64,000 nucleotides of DNA from Timema cristinae (GCA_039000515.1 JBCFYV010011164.1:39592894-39656893); one strand, 5' to 3'. Counted from the stretch's first letter, positions 45,590 through 58,253 are shown. Numbers and translations are program-made. Notes: generated from the letters alone by a model not told the origin.

Positions 45590-47464
45590 AATGAGTTGAA
45601 ATTGATAGAACTAGCTCAAATTAGAGAGAGGGTGTAATGAGGTGGAATGGACAGAACCAGCTCAAGATAAGGATAGGGTGTTATGATCTGGACTGGATAG
45701 AACCCTCTCAAGATAAGAATAGGGTGTTATGAGGTGGACTGGAGAGAACCAGCTCAAATTAAGGATAGGGTGCTATGAGCTGGACTGGATAGAACCATCT
45801 CAAGATAAGAATAGGGTGTTATGATCTGGACTGGATAGAACCATCTCAAGATAAGGATAGGGTGTTATGAGGTGGACTGGACAGAACCATCTCAAGATAA
45901 GAATAGGGTGTTATGAGCTGGACTGGATAGAACCCTCTCAAGATAAGAATAGGGTGTTATGAGGTGGACTGGATAGAACCCTCTCAAGATAAGAATAGGG
46001 TGTTATGAGCTGGACTGGAGAGAACCAGCTCAAGATAAGGATAGGGTGTTATGATCTGGACTGGATAGAACCCTCTCAAGATAAGAATAGGGTGTTATGA
46101 GGTGGACTGGATAGAACCCTCTCAAGATAAGAATAGGGTGTTATGAGCTGGACTGGATAGAACCAGCTCAAGATAAGGATAGGGTGTTATGAGCTGGACT
46201 GGATAGAACCAGCTCAAGATAAGGATAGGGTGTTATGAGCTGGACTGGATAGAACCAGCTCAAGATAAGGATAGGGTGTTATGAGGTGGACTGGACAGAA
46301 CCAGCTCAAATTAAGGATAGGGTGCTATGAGCTGGACTGGATAGAACCATCTCAAGATAAGAATAGGGTGTTATGAGCTGGACTGGATAGAACCCTCTCA
46401 AGATAAGAATAGGGTGTTATGAGGTGGACTGGACAGAACCAGCTCAAGATAAGGATAGGGTGTTATGATCTGGACTGGATAGAACCATCTCAAGATAAGA
46501 ATAGGTGTTATGAGCTGGACTGGATAGAACCCTCTCAAGATAAGAATAGGGTGTTATGAGCTGGACTGGATAGAACCAGCTCAAGATAAGGATAGGGTGT
46601 TATGATCTGGACTGGATAGAACCATCTCAAGATAAGAATAGGGTGTTATGAGCTGGACTGGATAGAACCAGCTCAAGATAAGGATAGGGTGTTATGAGGT
46701 GGACTGGACAGAACCAGCTCAAATTAAGGATAGGGTGCTATGAGCTGGACTGGATAGAACCATCTCAAGATAAGAATAGGGTGTTATGAGCTGGACTGGA
46801 TAGAACCAGCTCAAGATAAGGATAGGGTGTTATGAGGTGGACTGGACAGAACCAGCTCAAATTAAGGATAGGGTGCTATGAGCTGGACTGGATAGAACCA
46901 TCTCAAGATAAGAATAGGGTGTTATGATCTGGACTGGATAGAACCATCTCAAGATAAGGATAGGGTGTTATGAGCTGGACTGGATAGAACCAGCTCAAGA
47001 TAAGGATAGGGTGTTATGAGGTGGACTGGACAGAACCAGCTCAAATTAAGGATAGGGTGCTATGAGCTGGACTGGATAGAACCATCTCAAGATAAGAATA
47101 GGGTGTTATGAGCTGGACTGGATAGAACCCTCTCAAGATAAGAATAGGGTGTCATGAGGTGGACTAGACAGAACTAGCTCAAGTTAAGGATAGGGTGTTA
47201 TGAGCTGGACTGGATAGAACCATCTCAAGATAAGAATAGGGTGTCATGAGGTGGACTAGACAGAACTAGCTCAAGTTAAGGATAGGGTGTTATGAGCTGG
47301 ACTGGACAGAACCATCTCAAGATAAGAATAGGGTGTTATGAGCTGGACTGGATAGAACCATCTCAAGATAAGAATAGGGTGTCATGAGGTGGACTAGACA
47401 GAACTAGCTCAAGTTAAGGATAGGGTGTCATGAGGTGGACTGGATAAAACTAGCTAAAGATGTG
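45590..47464 (+). repeat. 46-bp minisatellite, expanded allele
   Basis: About 41 units against about 12 in copy 1. The variant AGCTCAAATTAAGGATAGGG recurs at 45751, 46303, 46716, 46854 and 47038. These spacings are 12, 9, 3 and 4 units (one unit at about 46500 lacks a base), so blocks of several units were duplicated together. The LINE-A ORF flanks it on both sides as in copy 1. Confidence 0.93.
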
Positions 47465-47515
47465 GAAGTAAGTGTAGCAATAGACGTTAGAGTTCCTAAT
47501 GCCAAAGGATAAAAT
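47465..47515 (+). pseudogene. LINE-A ORF2 C-terminal end, copy-2 allele
   Basis: Translates to EVSVAIDVRVPNAKG and a stop, the expected ORF2 end, following the expanded array. Confidence 0.72.
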
Positions 47516-47554
47516 GTAAGATAATATCTCTTTACCACATCTTAAAATTTGTCT

Positions 47555-47770
47555 GGGTTGTAAACATACCTACTTATTAAGCTCGTCTGTTAAGGATGTT
47601 AAATTATATAATTTACTGGAAATTACTGGCATTTGCGTGGAGGCAGATTGGGAAACCATTTTGGAAAAGAGCCCCCTGAGTAAACATGGTCAGTAATTGA
47701 GCTCCAATCACCCCGTCACCAGTAATACAGTCATGTGCAAGAGTAACACGTTATAAAATGCTACTACAGA
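47555..47770 (-). mobile_element. SINE-B with head retained
   Basis: The minus strand shows the head region through GGTGACGGGGTGATTGGAGC, then TTTACTCAGGGGGCTC and the CGCAAATGCCAG motif. Copy 1 lacks the head (about 80 bases). Confidence 0.6.
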
Positions 47771-49017
47771 TTTGGATACCAAAATAAAAATTTAAGCTAA
47801 TATTCAAAATGTGCTATTCTTTTAATTCAAAACAATTATTTTTATTTCTCAAATAAAAGGATTGTGAGAAAAACTATTAAATACATTATATTCTGTTTAA
47901 TTTTTTCATCATCCAAACAAAACTAAGTTTGTTCAATGGAACATTTTCCAAAAATATGTCACGCTCTTAAAAGGGAAGCTTCAATTTAATTGATACTTAT
48001 CACGCTTTTTCCTTGTATTTTATTATATAATATTTCCCGATTTAAGTTGGAAGGTCGGCAAGAAAGGACCAGAAGCAAAAAAAAAAATCTTTCAAGCGTA
48101 TATTTTTATTTGGGGTCTGATTTGATCGCATCTATGAATACGAATATCAAGCATAAGGGTGATCATCCCTGGACCACCCCCCTAGGCCCCTTCCACTTCC
48201 AAACCTCCTCGCATTGTGACCTGGATAACAAGCCTGGTCATTTTTGAACGAATAATATCATGACGTCAGCAGTGGTTTTCTGGGTCCTCGTAATACAAGG
48301 AACCAGGAGAAACTTACAGCCTCAACCCTTAGCCACCGCTTATTACTGATATTGACCCGATAGGACGGGATTCTATTCTAACCATCTGAGCTTAGCGAAT
48401 TCATCTCATGTAATTTTAATATTGTTTTTATTTAGTACTTTCATTGCCAACGTTATTAATGGTTTAACCTAATCGTTAAGGTTGTTGAAGGAAAAAATCA
48501 TCTGCAGTAACTTGAATAGGGTATGTAAAAACCACAGTGAAAAAATTATAATGTATAACCACCCACAGTGCATACGACAAAGAATCGAACCTCAACTTAC
48601 CCGTCAACGGTGAGCCTGCCTTTTACGAGCTTGACTCTTTAGACAATGTGACCACCAGGCGAGTAGGATTTATAATATTCCCTTTAAGCAAATTCTGACT
48701 GGCCTCTTAATATAGTAATTAGCACCCCTGGCTAATGATTTAGAAGTGCCGGGTTTCATTTACGACGGTATCATAGGTACTTTTCCAAAAGGAGAATATT
48801 ACCTTTGGTTACCATGGTCTGATTAGCTAGGCTTAAGTTAAATTTATGATTTACACTGGCTTAACACCTTCTTAATCACTGTCATCACGTGAGCTCATCG
48901 CGTTATGATGGTTAAAAGTCTACATACTGTACACGGCTACCGAAATAAGTACTGCATCTTTCAAGGTCAAATATGTCAAACGCAAAAAAAAAAAAAAAAA
49001 AAAAAAATTGTGCAGTT

Positions 49018-49184
49018 CCTCGAAACAAATCAAAGTTATGTTGTGTCCCTTAAGCGTGATATTTGGGTGTGGAGGAGGTCTGAAAAGATAAGCTTGACGG
49101 ATAAAGTAATTAATGAGTTGATGCTAAACGGGGATAGTTGGTGAACCGAGGACGATACAAGAGATTGTTAAAAACTGGAAGTGG
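49018..49184 (+). pseudogene. LINE-B remnant before the array, copy-2 allele
   Basis: Gives RDIWVWRRSEKISLTDKVIN then ELMLNGDSW, closer to the family (W-x-W-R-R) than copy 1. Confidence 0.8.
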
Positions 49185-49568
49185 AACTGGATTGGACACT
49201 TGGTGAGAAGAGAAAGTCTGTTGGTGGATGCTATGGAAGAAATGGGGGACGGAAAGAGGGGGAGAGGAACTGTATTGAACACTTGGTGAGAAGAGAAAGT
49301 CTGTTGGTGGATGCTACGGAAGGAATGGTGGATGGAAAGAGGGGGAGAGGAACTGGAGTGGACACTAGGTGAAAAGAGAAAGTATGTTGGTGGATGTAAA
49401 GAGGGGGAGAGGAACTGGAGTGGACACTAGGTGAAAAGAGAAAGTATGTTGGTGGATGCTACGGAAGGAATGGTGGATGGAAATAGGGGGAGAGGAACTG
49501 GATTGGACACTTGGTTAGAAGAGAAAGTATTTTGGTGGATGCTATGGAAGAAATGGGGGACGGAAAGA
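49185..49568 (+). repeat. 83-bp minisatellite, short allele
   Basis: About 4.6 units against about 35 in copy 1. One unit near 49390 is shortened by about 23 bases (GGTGGATGTAAAGAGGGGG). Confidence 0.93.
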
Positions 49569-49700
49569 GAGCAAGAGTACATAGAAGATACCATCAAGGT
49601 GAGAGGTCGTTTTAGAAGGATGAAGGGGATTGTCGAAGACAGAGCAGCGTGAAGCGACATAAGGGGACGATAGCCTGCCATCAGGCAGAAAAATATATAA
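49569..49700 (+). pseudogene. LINE-B ORF2 end after the array, copy-2 allele
   Basis: YIEDTIKVRGRFRRMKGIVE then DRAA and a stop: one continuous frame with the last array unit here, so the LINE reading frame is visible across the array edge. Confidence 0.8.
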
Positions 49701-49794
49701 ATATAAATAATCTTGTTTAAGGATTCTGATAAAAAATAAGAATAAATCACTAAAGCTTATTAAATAAATGTGCACGCAAATTAAATGTTAATCT

Positions 49795-49998
49795 CGCCTG
49801 GCCTGATTTACTGGTGACAAGGGGATGTGGGTTCAAATTCAGTTGGGTATACAAAAAAAAAATTACTATATGGTTTCACATTCTCTCTATACATATAGGC
49901 CTATATGGCCACATTTTGATTTATTTTAGCTTAATCATCCCTAACTCATTAGTGTAAATATATTAATAGTTTGTACGGTTATTAAGATGTGGGGCACA
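49795..49998 (+). mobile_element. Degraded SINE-B, copy-2 allele
   Basis: Counterpart of 12520-12725. Confidence 0.6.
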
Positions 49999-50264
49999 AA
50001 ATTAAAAGCATAAATTAATTTAAACAAAAATAATTGGTAACAATAGGTATATCTTGGGTAAGAAAGTTTGACGAAATGATTTAGATTAAATTTAATAAAT
50101 GGCACTAAACCTTGCTAATAAATAAAAAGTAAAATAAAAAATAATATTAATAACAATAACAATTAGTTATAACAAACGCAGGTAGAAATAACCGTAAAAA
50201 GGCTAACACCAAAATATAATAAATTAAGTCAAATAATGTCACGTCCAAACTTTATTCATCACAA

Positions 50265-50515
50265 TGCGGTTAATTTACGGTGTGTCGGCAAGTGGACTAG
50301 GGAAGAGAGTGGATATGGAGGGGTGGGGTGAGTTTATGCACGCCTGAAGTGTCGCCGGTAGTTCGTTCTAAATGTTGCGAACAGTTCTCAAGGGGGAAAA
50401 ACAATGTCCAAACACCACCGCTACGTCGCAAAACTACCCAGGGATTCATTTAGTAAAATACAAGCGACCGCCATTACTGGGCCCTTGCCCTGGAACAGGG
50501 AATGTTTTAATTAGA
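50265..50515. other. CpG-containing conserved segment, copy-2 allele
   Basis: Counterpart of 12990-13240, differing by one G in a run (about 50393). Confidence 0.35.
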
Positions 50516-52221
50516 AAAATTTGAAGTAGCCATCTGTGGGGACTATTTTACTTCATAAAGTGTTTATAAAATACTATGCATAAAACATTTCATAAGTAAG
50601 TTCCTTAAAAAATTTATAATTAGCAAACTATTTGCAAATCAACAACAACTTTGTATAATATGTTAAATTGAATTATATCCTATAGTGTACCTCATAGTAA
50701 TATTTGCATTAATGCAATTAATGGTGTCTGTAATAATTTATAACTGTCCTGAGCATTTTTAGTGCTTCTTAATAAACCATAAAACTGAAGTTTAGTTAAA
50801 TTGTAGAGAAACCACTCAAAAGGTGTACAAAAGGTTCAAACTGGAAACTGTGAAGAATTAAGAGTATAAAAAATAAATAAGTTATTTATTTTATCATTTT
50901 AATCCTTCGATATGGTATTTGTACTTAAAAAGCAAGGATAAATTAGAACAAAAATTCCAATGTGAAATTCAAATAATAATGTTCAGATTATAATAAAATG
51001 ACCGTTTAAATAATTATGTTGGCTGTTTCGTATTCATATTAGTAAACAGGAAAGGCGTTTCTTTGACAAACACAAATTACATAGTTAACGTTCAACATGC
51101 TTATTTAATTTAAATTTATATTTATATACATAACTGGACTTAAACAAATCAATGATAACTCTAATTAAATGCACCTCAAGTATGAAAGAGTATGTGAGGA
51201 TACATTGGTATAAATAAGTTGTTTTAGTGAAAATGTATTATCTTCTCTGGCATTATTTTTTCCTTCATTTGTGTATTTGATTCATCGGCTGGACCTAAGA
51301 ACATGCGAGAAACTTTTTTTTTATAACTTCAAAGAGGACTTGGCCACCAAATGCGATAATTATACTCCATGATGTTTAGGTTGTGAAAATTTGCTCTCCG
51401 AGATCCTACAATGCAGAAAGTGGGAAGACTTTAAGAGGAAGCCTACATTAATAATCTAAGCTATGTCTGACATGAACAAGGAAAAACAATTTGCATCATG
51501 ATAGATTTGATTTTGAACGCAGAATAAAAAACTTGATTGGGGATGCCATTGAATGATGCAACTAACTGTCATCAAAGGCCAAACTGCTATCATGGGACGA
51601 GTCAATCATGGTCCCGAGTAATGAAAAAGATACATTAAACTTTTTTTTTTGCAGAATAGCTTAAAATGAATAATCATTTACCATTTGACAGCAATATTTA
51701 CTGCTTGGAAATGTCTTCAGGTAATGTTTATCAATTCGTTCTTATGCTCATGGGAAAACAATCATCCAGGATAATATTGAATACTCTCAGCTGTAGAAGG
51801 AGTTTAAAATTATCAAGTTAAATGATGATTTACGGGAAATCAACGATCAATTCCTTTATTGACTAAACAAAGCAATGATTGAAGAAAAATTGAAAAAATA
51901 CAGCTTTAAAGGAATTATCATGGAAGGTTCAGAGTGAATATTGACACATGGTATGGTAGTTTGCGAAACATTTGAAAATAAACTAAGCCCAACTGATATC
52001 TCAAATGGCCATTTTGTTTCCACGAAATTATGAAGTTGTACAAATAAATGAGGAGAAACATTGTATTTTAGAATGAGAGGTCCATTGTTACATTAATGTG
52101 AACTTAGTCGACTATAGTCCAAGTATGAAGGGAAAAAAGCAACCTATCTAGTAAAATTTTTAAACAATTTTACCTACCCAGGAATATCGCCACAGAATTT
52201 CAACTTAAAAAATAGGTAGAA

Positions 52222-52790
52222 TGATAATGTTTTGGGCACTTATATACTAATCAGAACCTATTAGCTCAGTCATTATATGTAAAAATATAGTGTTTTTTTC
52301 AAAAAAAAAAGGTCATGCTAGTAAGAGAATTTGTAGACATATTCTATTCATCCTTCAAATTGAAGATCAATAAATCCCCCTCCACCCCCCAAAATAATGA
52401 TTGTGCTCACGTAACCATCTTTAAAAATTAACTTTTTAATTATTTATTTCATAACAATTCATTTTACAAAATAAGTTTTCAAATAAAAATGGCTTCAACT
52501 ATCTACAAATTGTTGTCATTAGTTTTTTTATTATTTGGCCAACTCTGGCGTCACAAAATGGCGTCGAGCTTGTCTCATAAGGATAAAGTCATACACGTTG
52601 TAATTTTTTGTCTCGTATATTTATAGCCTCGTTGGTCCAAGCCAAAATACCCGAAAGGAGTTTGTGTGGCTGTTTCAGCATTTGAAATAGGAAAATATTT
52701 GGAATAATTTTATTGTGTTTTTTGAAAGTAAAGTAATTTTATTTTTTATTTCGTATGTGAAATAAAATTATGGAGGTTAATGTACTTACT
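52222..52790. other. Copy-2 flank deleted in copy 1
   Basis: Sequence between the deletion breakpoint and the TACA array. No gene is recognised. It includes a C-run (CCCCCTCCACCCCCC) near 52377. Confidence 0.5.
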
Positions 52791-52794
52791 TTAA

Positions 52795-52837
52795 TACATA
52801 TATGCATACATGCGCACATGCATATGTGCATACACAC

Positions 52838-52904
<67 letters not shown>

Positions 52905-53053
52905 CATACATACATACATACATACATACATACATACATACATACATACATACATACATACATACAACATACATACATACATACATACATACATACATAC
53001 ATACATACATACATACATACATACATACATACATACATACATACATACATACA

Positions 53054-53087
<34 letters not shown>

Positions 53088-53172
53088 CATACATACATTC
53101 ATACATACATACATACATACATACATACATACATACAAACATACATACATACATACATACATACATACATAC
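52795..53172. repeat. (TACA)n microsatellite, target of the hAT insertion
   Basis: Nearly pure TACA with few changes. It continues as 27 bases of CATA after the hAT element (56754-56780), so the transposon landed in the array. The long Y-I-H-T and C-M-Y-V ORFs are artefacts. Confidence 0.95.
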
Positions 53173-53305
53173 TATACAGGCGCGGATACAGGGGGGGGTC
53201 AAAGGGTCAGCTGACCCCCCTGTGGTGTTAAGAAAATTAATTTAAAAATTGTATATTTAGAAAGAAAATACCAAAAAATTAAATCATACAAGTTTTTATC
53301 TTTCC

Positions 53306-53780
53306 TAGGGATGTGCGAATGTTCTTTTAGTCTCAGAAGAAGCAAAGATTGATGCATGCCAAGAAAGGTTGAAGCTGAAACCAAATACAGTTTTTTTTAA
53401 TCAAATTAATAGTGTTATTAATTTTTAAATTATCTACTTCTAAATAAAGAGAAAGTTTAGTAGGGAAAAAACACACTATATTATATTATTTTTATGCTGA
53501 CATATATGAGTTTATTCCTGCTTGCGTTATAGATAGATATAATTCAATATCAAGTTAGTGTTAAAATACTTTAATTGCTGTTATGTGATTATTATAATTT
53601 ATTTAAATGTGTAGTAATTAGTGATTTTCAAATATTTTCGTTATTTATAGAGGTTTCATTATAACTTCAAGACTTCTCAAGATGCTAAGGTTATAGTGGT
53701 TGTCGAAGTGACGAAGTCGAATCGAAGGTGACTTAGGCTTCAACTTTGACTTTGACATTTCGAAGATTTGCACACCCCTA
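53306..53780. mobile_element. Nested hAT-type MITE
   Basis: Left end TAGGGATGTGCGAATGTTC and right end AGATTTGCACACCCCTA share the TIR of the 21362-22744 element. TTCGAAG-like motifs crowd the right subterminal part (GAAGTGACGAAGTCGAATCG). It sits between the larger element's 5' terminus and its gene, so it inserted after the larger element was formed. Confidence 0.72.
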
Positions 53781-54271
53781 CTTAATTCCTAGTGCAGGCT
53801 GTTCACCTCATACACCTGTCTTCAACACAAGTAATGGACCTAGTTAAAGAGGGGTGGAGTGTGCTATTTTTAGAAAGACTTACCCCCTTCCAGTGAAAAG
53901 TACGCTAATCTGTTTCAAACCAGTAAGAGGTAGCTGGAAATATTTACTTTTAGTATACCGGAGCGATTCGTTCGAGTGGCCTTAGACGTGGAACATTTTA
54001 CGTGTGTGTTTCGTTTTGTTAATGCTTATGTGCAATAAAGTGTAATTTATAAATATTTCAGTCTCTTTGTGATTATAATGACCTATGATGGTTTTATTTA
54101 CTCTTAGTAAACTGTGAGTGTAATATTTGTGTTTTGTTTTTTATGGTTACTGTGCTACTCCCTATTGTCATTGTGATACTGTGACTTTGATACTTCCTCC
54201 TGCTCTTCAATTTTGTGATACATTATTGTCTTTGCTAGTTATGTGATTTGAATGCAAGTATTGATATTATA

Positions 54272-56570
54272 ATGTCAAAAAGAAAGGGACAGACAGATTT
54301 ATTTTGTTTTTTCAAGAAAAAAAATCCTGAATCAACAGGAAACGAAACTGTGGATTTAATTAAAAATAGTGCGTCAGTGAACTTTATTTGTGACTCAACC
54401 TCAACCAGTAGATCTAATTCAAATACTAAAATCTCTATAGAAAGTGTAGGACCAGAAAAATTTGATATTGGCAACTTTGTTGGAGCTGAAACTATTTCCG
54501 ATGACTTAAAATACCACATGCTAGTAGAACCGTGGACTCCACCACTAAGCTACAAGTTCCCTAATGTTGAACAATGGGGCTTATTGTATTGCATGTGTAC
54601 TTTTTGGATCAAAGGAAGGAGGTAGGAGTAGAATATTTCTCGGAAGCTTTGTACGGACTCCGTTTCTAAACTACAAAAAAGGAAATGAAATGCTTTGCGG
54701 ACATGCCTCCAATGAATATCATAAAACAGCAATTATAAGATGTTCTGAATTTAAGAATACATTTGAAAAAAGGACACAATCAGTTGAAGTCAGACTAAAT
54801 TGTGAAGTGAAAAAAAGAATTGATGAAAATCGAGCACGTTTGATACCCATGATAAAGACAGTTATACTATGTGGCCGACAAAACTTTCCCCTAAGAGGTC
54901 ATCGTGATGATGGAGAGCTTAGCGAAAACGATAGCACAGAAAATGAGGGAAACTTCCGAGCACTTTTAAGATTCCGTATTGATGCCGGTGATAAAGAATT
55001 AAAGAATCACATAAAAACAGCACCCAAAAATGCAACATTTATTAGTAAAACAACTCAGAACGAATTAATTGAAGCTTGTGGAGAAGTTATCCTTAGTAAA
55101 ATTGTTAAGTCTATTAAAGCAGGGCAATTTTTTTTCGGTACTAGCAGATGAAACAACGGATGTTGGAACAGTTGAACAGATGAGTCTTTGTGTTAGATTT
55201 CTGGACATACTTTCACTCAAAATTCGAGAAGAATTCTTAGGTTTTGTGGAAGCGAGAAATCTCAGTGGCGAGGCTCTCACAAACTTACTTCTTGAAAAAT
55301 TAAACAATTTGGGACTTAAAATTGAGAACCTGCGTGGTCAAGGGTACGATGGAGGGTCTAACATGTCGGTAAAATCAAAGGTGTGCAAGCTCGTATTAGG
55401 GAAAAGCAGCCTCTTGCTATATATATGCACTGTGCTTCTCACAAACTAAATCTGTCCATTTCTAAAGCATGTTCTCTAACAAGTATAAGGAACGCTATTG
55501 CTGTGGTCAGTAACGTAACAAATGAAGTAAGAGATTCCAGTAAACGAACAGCTTTAATGAAAGCAAAACTACATGAACAATATCCTGAAGAAACAAAGTG
55601 CAAACTCAAAACTCTTTGTGAGACACGTTGGGTAAAACGACACGATGCATTTTTACAATTCTTACATGTTTTTGATGCAGTTGTATGTTTCCTACAAGTA
55701 TTTGATGCGGAAGCACCATCATCAAAGTCAGCACTTTTACTCACCTCAGTTCTCAGGTTTGACTTTATTATAACTCTGCATATTGTTTCATTTATCTTCA
55801 GTCTAACAGTCACGTTGTCTCGTCAGCTTCAAAACCCTTCGTTAGACCTGAAAAACTGCTATAATATGGTAGCAAATGTTTTAGAGACATTGAAAGATTA
55901 TCGGAATAACCCTAATAAATATACAGAGGTCTATAATGAATCTGTGAATTTGGCTGTAAAACATGAAATTGACATCACTATACCAAGGACCTTTCGGACA
56001 CAAACTCATGGGCCAAATGTTGCTGCATATAGTCCTGAGGAATATTATAGACTAAATGTTTACCTGCCATTTGTGGACTATCTTATTTCTGAATTGTCAA
56101 CTAGATTTTCATCAACTGGACATGATAATATTATCACATTATACGGTTTAATACCAGCATTTGCCAACCAAGACAATTAAATTTATTACACGCAGCTCAA
56201 ACATATGCTAATGACCTTCCTGGGACTTCGTCAGAACTTTGTGAAGAGATTGACTTGTGGCAACAACGCTGGAAACAAAAATCTAAGGCAGACTGTCCAT
56301 CTAGTGCGGTTGACAGCTTAATGCATGCTTCAGATGGTTTTTACCCAAACATTAAAGTTCTTCTCCACATTTTGTCTGTTCTTCCCGTGAATACTTGCAC
56401 TAGTGAGAGATCATTTTCTACCCTAAGAAGGTTAAAGACATACTTAGGTCAAATATGGATGAGGAACGATTGAATGGTTTGGCCATGTTAAATATTCATC
56501 GAAGCATCCTGATGAAGTTTTGGAGAAATTTGCTCAAAAGAATAAGAGGAAAATGCAATTAATGCATTTA
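54272..56570 (+). pseudogene. hAT transposase (ZMYM1-like, DUF4371 type), frameshifted
   Basis: Cut-and-paste transposase. The start MSKRKGQTDLFCFFKKKN at 54272 is typical of the family's N-terminus. It is followed by a TTF-type zinc-finger region (SYKFPN ... YCIACVLFGSK), DUF4371 blocks (RARLIPMIKTVILCGRQNFP then LRGHRDDGE), the first catalytic block LADETTDVGTVEQMSLCVRF, LRGQGYDGGSNMS, HCASHKLNLS, LCETRW, and the dimerisation motif TSERSFSTLRRLKTYL. Lesions: a frame change near 54577, an extra base in the T run at 55128-55135, one base lost near 55367, a premature stop at about 56177-56179, one base lost near 56447, and about 10 bases lost near 56500. It would be about 750 residues, the usual size. 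Confidence 0.9.
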
Positions 56571-56616
56571 TAAAATATGAGGTACGTTTGAACAATGTTT
56601 TGTATAGGTTTTATAG

Positions 56617-56660
56617 TTATTATTATTATTAATTATTACTATTATTATTATTATTATTAT

Positions 56661-56695
<35 letters not shown>
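56617..56695. repeat. ATT/AGT microsatellite, copy-2 allele
   Basis: Shorter than 16297-16481 in copy 1. Confidence 0.85.
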
Positions 56696-56780
56696 ATTAT
56701 GTTATTTATAATTAGCATGACCCCCCTATGAAAATGTTCTGGATCTGCGCCTGCATACATACATACATACATACATACAT

Positions 56781-56850
56781 GATCAGACCGTTTTTTTACG
56801 GGGTAGGCAGGAAATGGTGCATATAGCTCAATAAACAACTACGTTCTTAA
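56781..56850 (-). mobile_element. LINE-C 3'-end fragment beside CATA repeats
   Basis: GTGCATATAGCTCAATAAAC then AACTACGTTCTTAAT resembles GTGCATATAGCTCAAAAACC then AACTCCGTACTTAAT at 63128-63165. Both lie just right of a CATA/TATG array in the same orientation, as if the array were the LINE-C tail. Confidence 0.5.
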
Positions 56851-57245
56851 TGTGAAAATACCTTTACCAGAAAAATTGGTAGAACATTTATTCTCGCTCA
56901 TAGACATTTTCGTATGCTGATATAATCAATCGGTTCAGAAATTACACATTAAATATTTCAAATAATCTATAAAAAGCATTTTTCTAAATTTTGTTTCCTC
57001 ATAGGAGAGTTAAAATTTATATTCATATCGATTTTTCCACAGCACAGCAAAAACAAAGCCTCTATTTCGAATAAAAATAAAAATAAATAGCTTGTAATAA
57101 AAAAGAATCTCAGTTTTGCCACCACCATCTTATTGTATTACAATCTAAAAATACCACAACCATATAACCTAATAAATTTCAGCTATGTATGAAAGAAAAG
57201 TAATTGAATTTCGGGCTCGCGTCCATGCAGTGAATTAAAATCAGA
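56851..57245. other. No recognised gene
   Basis: A+T-rich, copy-2 only, nothing assignable. Confidence 0.5.
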
Positions 57246-57248
57246 TTT

Positions 57249-57515
57249 TGGTGACCTGGTGGTCTAGGGGTAAGGTGTCGGACTTCTGTGCAGGGGTCCA
57301 GGGTTCAATCCTCGGTCCCCTGCACAGATTTGTCTGATTACCAAACTCTTCCTTCACCTCTGACAAGACATCTTGTGAATGTGGGGAATACCAGGCCACC
57401 ACCGTGGTTCGGGTCCCATGTTAAACTGTAGGTCCTCCATTTCATCTCACAATCACCCTACCATTACACATTAGCGTAAGTGCGTATAACCCGAACGGGT
57501 AGTAAGACACGGTGC

Positions 57516-57591
<76 letters not shown>
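57249..57591 (+). mobile_element. SINE-A with long (AAT)n tail and extended hairpin
   Basis: Complete, with head GTGACCTGGTGGTCTAGGGG, B box GGTTCAATCC, shared tail CCCGAACGGGTAGTAAGACA, and about 70 bases of AAT. The 12-mers TCTGTGCAGGGG (57285-57296) and CCCCTGCACAGA (57317-57328) are perfect inverses around the B box. A short flanking repeat TAAAATC may be the target duplication. Confidence 0.92.
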
Positions 57592-57592
<1 letters not shown>

Positions 57593-58005
57593 TCTGCTTT
57601 ATTTCGTTGCGTACTGAAACCCCTCTTTCACCCGCAAACGTTTGTCCATTAAGTGTGGTCAAGGAGTTCAGAGATATAATTAGTTTACCAGGGCTGGGGT
57701 TTTTTGTTTTCTAGTATTCTGTGAGTATTTATTATACAATGTTAATTTCGAGAAAATTGTCCTGATTCTTGGTATCTTAACATTGTGTATCAGATTCTTG
57801 CCCAATCCCAGTATCCCAGGGAGTAGGGGGACTTAATTCAGGAAATAAGGGGAATATGGATAGATCACAGTCTGCACAATCAATTAGTTGATAAATCGTT
57901 CAGAGCTTAGTCTTGTAACCCACGTATATTAGTGTAATTATTGGCATAAGTAATGAAGGTTTTATTTGTGTTCATTAACATTATTGCTATTTATCATTTA
58001 ATTTT
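57592..58005. other. No recognised gene
   Basis: Single-copy sequence without assignable features. Confidence 0.5.
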
Positions 58006-58006
58006 T

Positions 58007-58253
58007 TAGCACCCCGTCTTACTATACGTTTTGGTTGTACGCTCGTATACTAAATACTATAATGTGATAAAGATGAGGGAGTTTAAATTTAGAGAAAGTG
58101 TGGCCACATTTACGAGTAAGAAGAGTGAAAATATATTTAGGAGAAAGCCCCCTCAGTACATCCGACCGGGATCAAAACCCGATATCCTTGTCATCGACAT
58201 TCTAGTCTATTGCGAGAGTGACGCCTTAGACCGTGCGGTAACCAAAGTGGGGG
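58007..58253 (-). mobile_element. SINE-B, nearly complete
   Basis: On the minus strand: CCCACTTTGGTTACCGCACG then GTCTAAGGCGTC (head), GGGTTTTGATCCCGGTCGG (B box), ACTGAGGGGGCTTTCTCC, TCGTAAATGTGGCCACAC and tail ACGTATAGTAAGACGGGGTG. Confidence 0.8.

Larger units (their letters stand above)
53177..56753 (+). mobile_element. hAT transposon, full length (3.58 kb), inactive
   Basis: 5' end CAGGCGCGGATACAGGGGGG and 3' end CTGGATCTGCGCCTG are inverted repeats (CAGGCGC.GAT.CAG). A subterminal palindrome with GGTCA/TGACC lies just inside the left end, and GCATGACCCCCC lies inside the right end. An exact 8-bp target duplication cannot be read because both flanks are TACA repeats (ATACTATA left, CATACATA right). 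It carries one transposase gene and a nested MITE in its 5' region. Confidence 0.9.

Noticed and set aside
45590..47464. CRISPR-like array
   Set aside because: Units are contiguous 46-mers without unique spacers, in eukaryotic DNA and derived from a LINE ORF.
52770..53245. Long ORFs of Y-I-H-T or C-M-Y-V repeats, also at 61819-63126
   Set aside because: Translations of TACA/CATA microsatellites, open in all frames because the unit has no stop codon.
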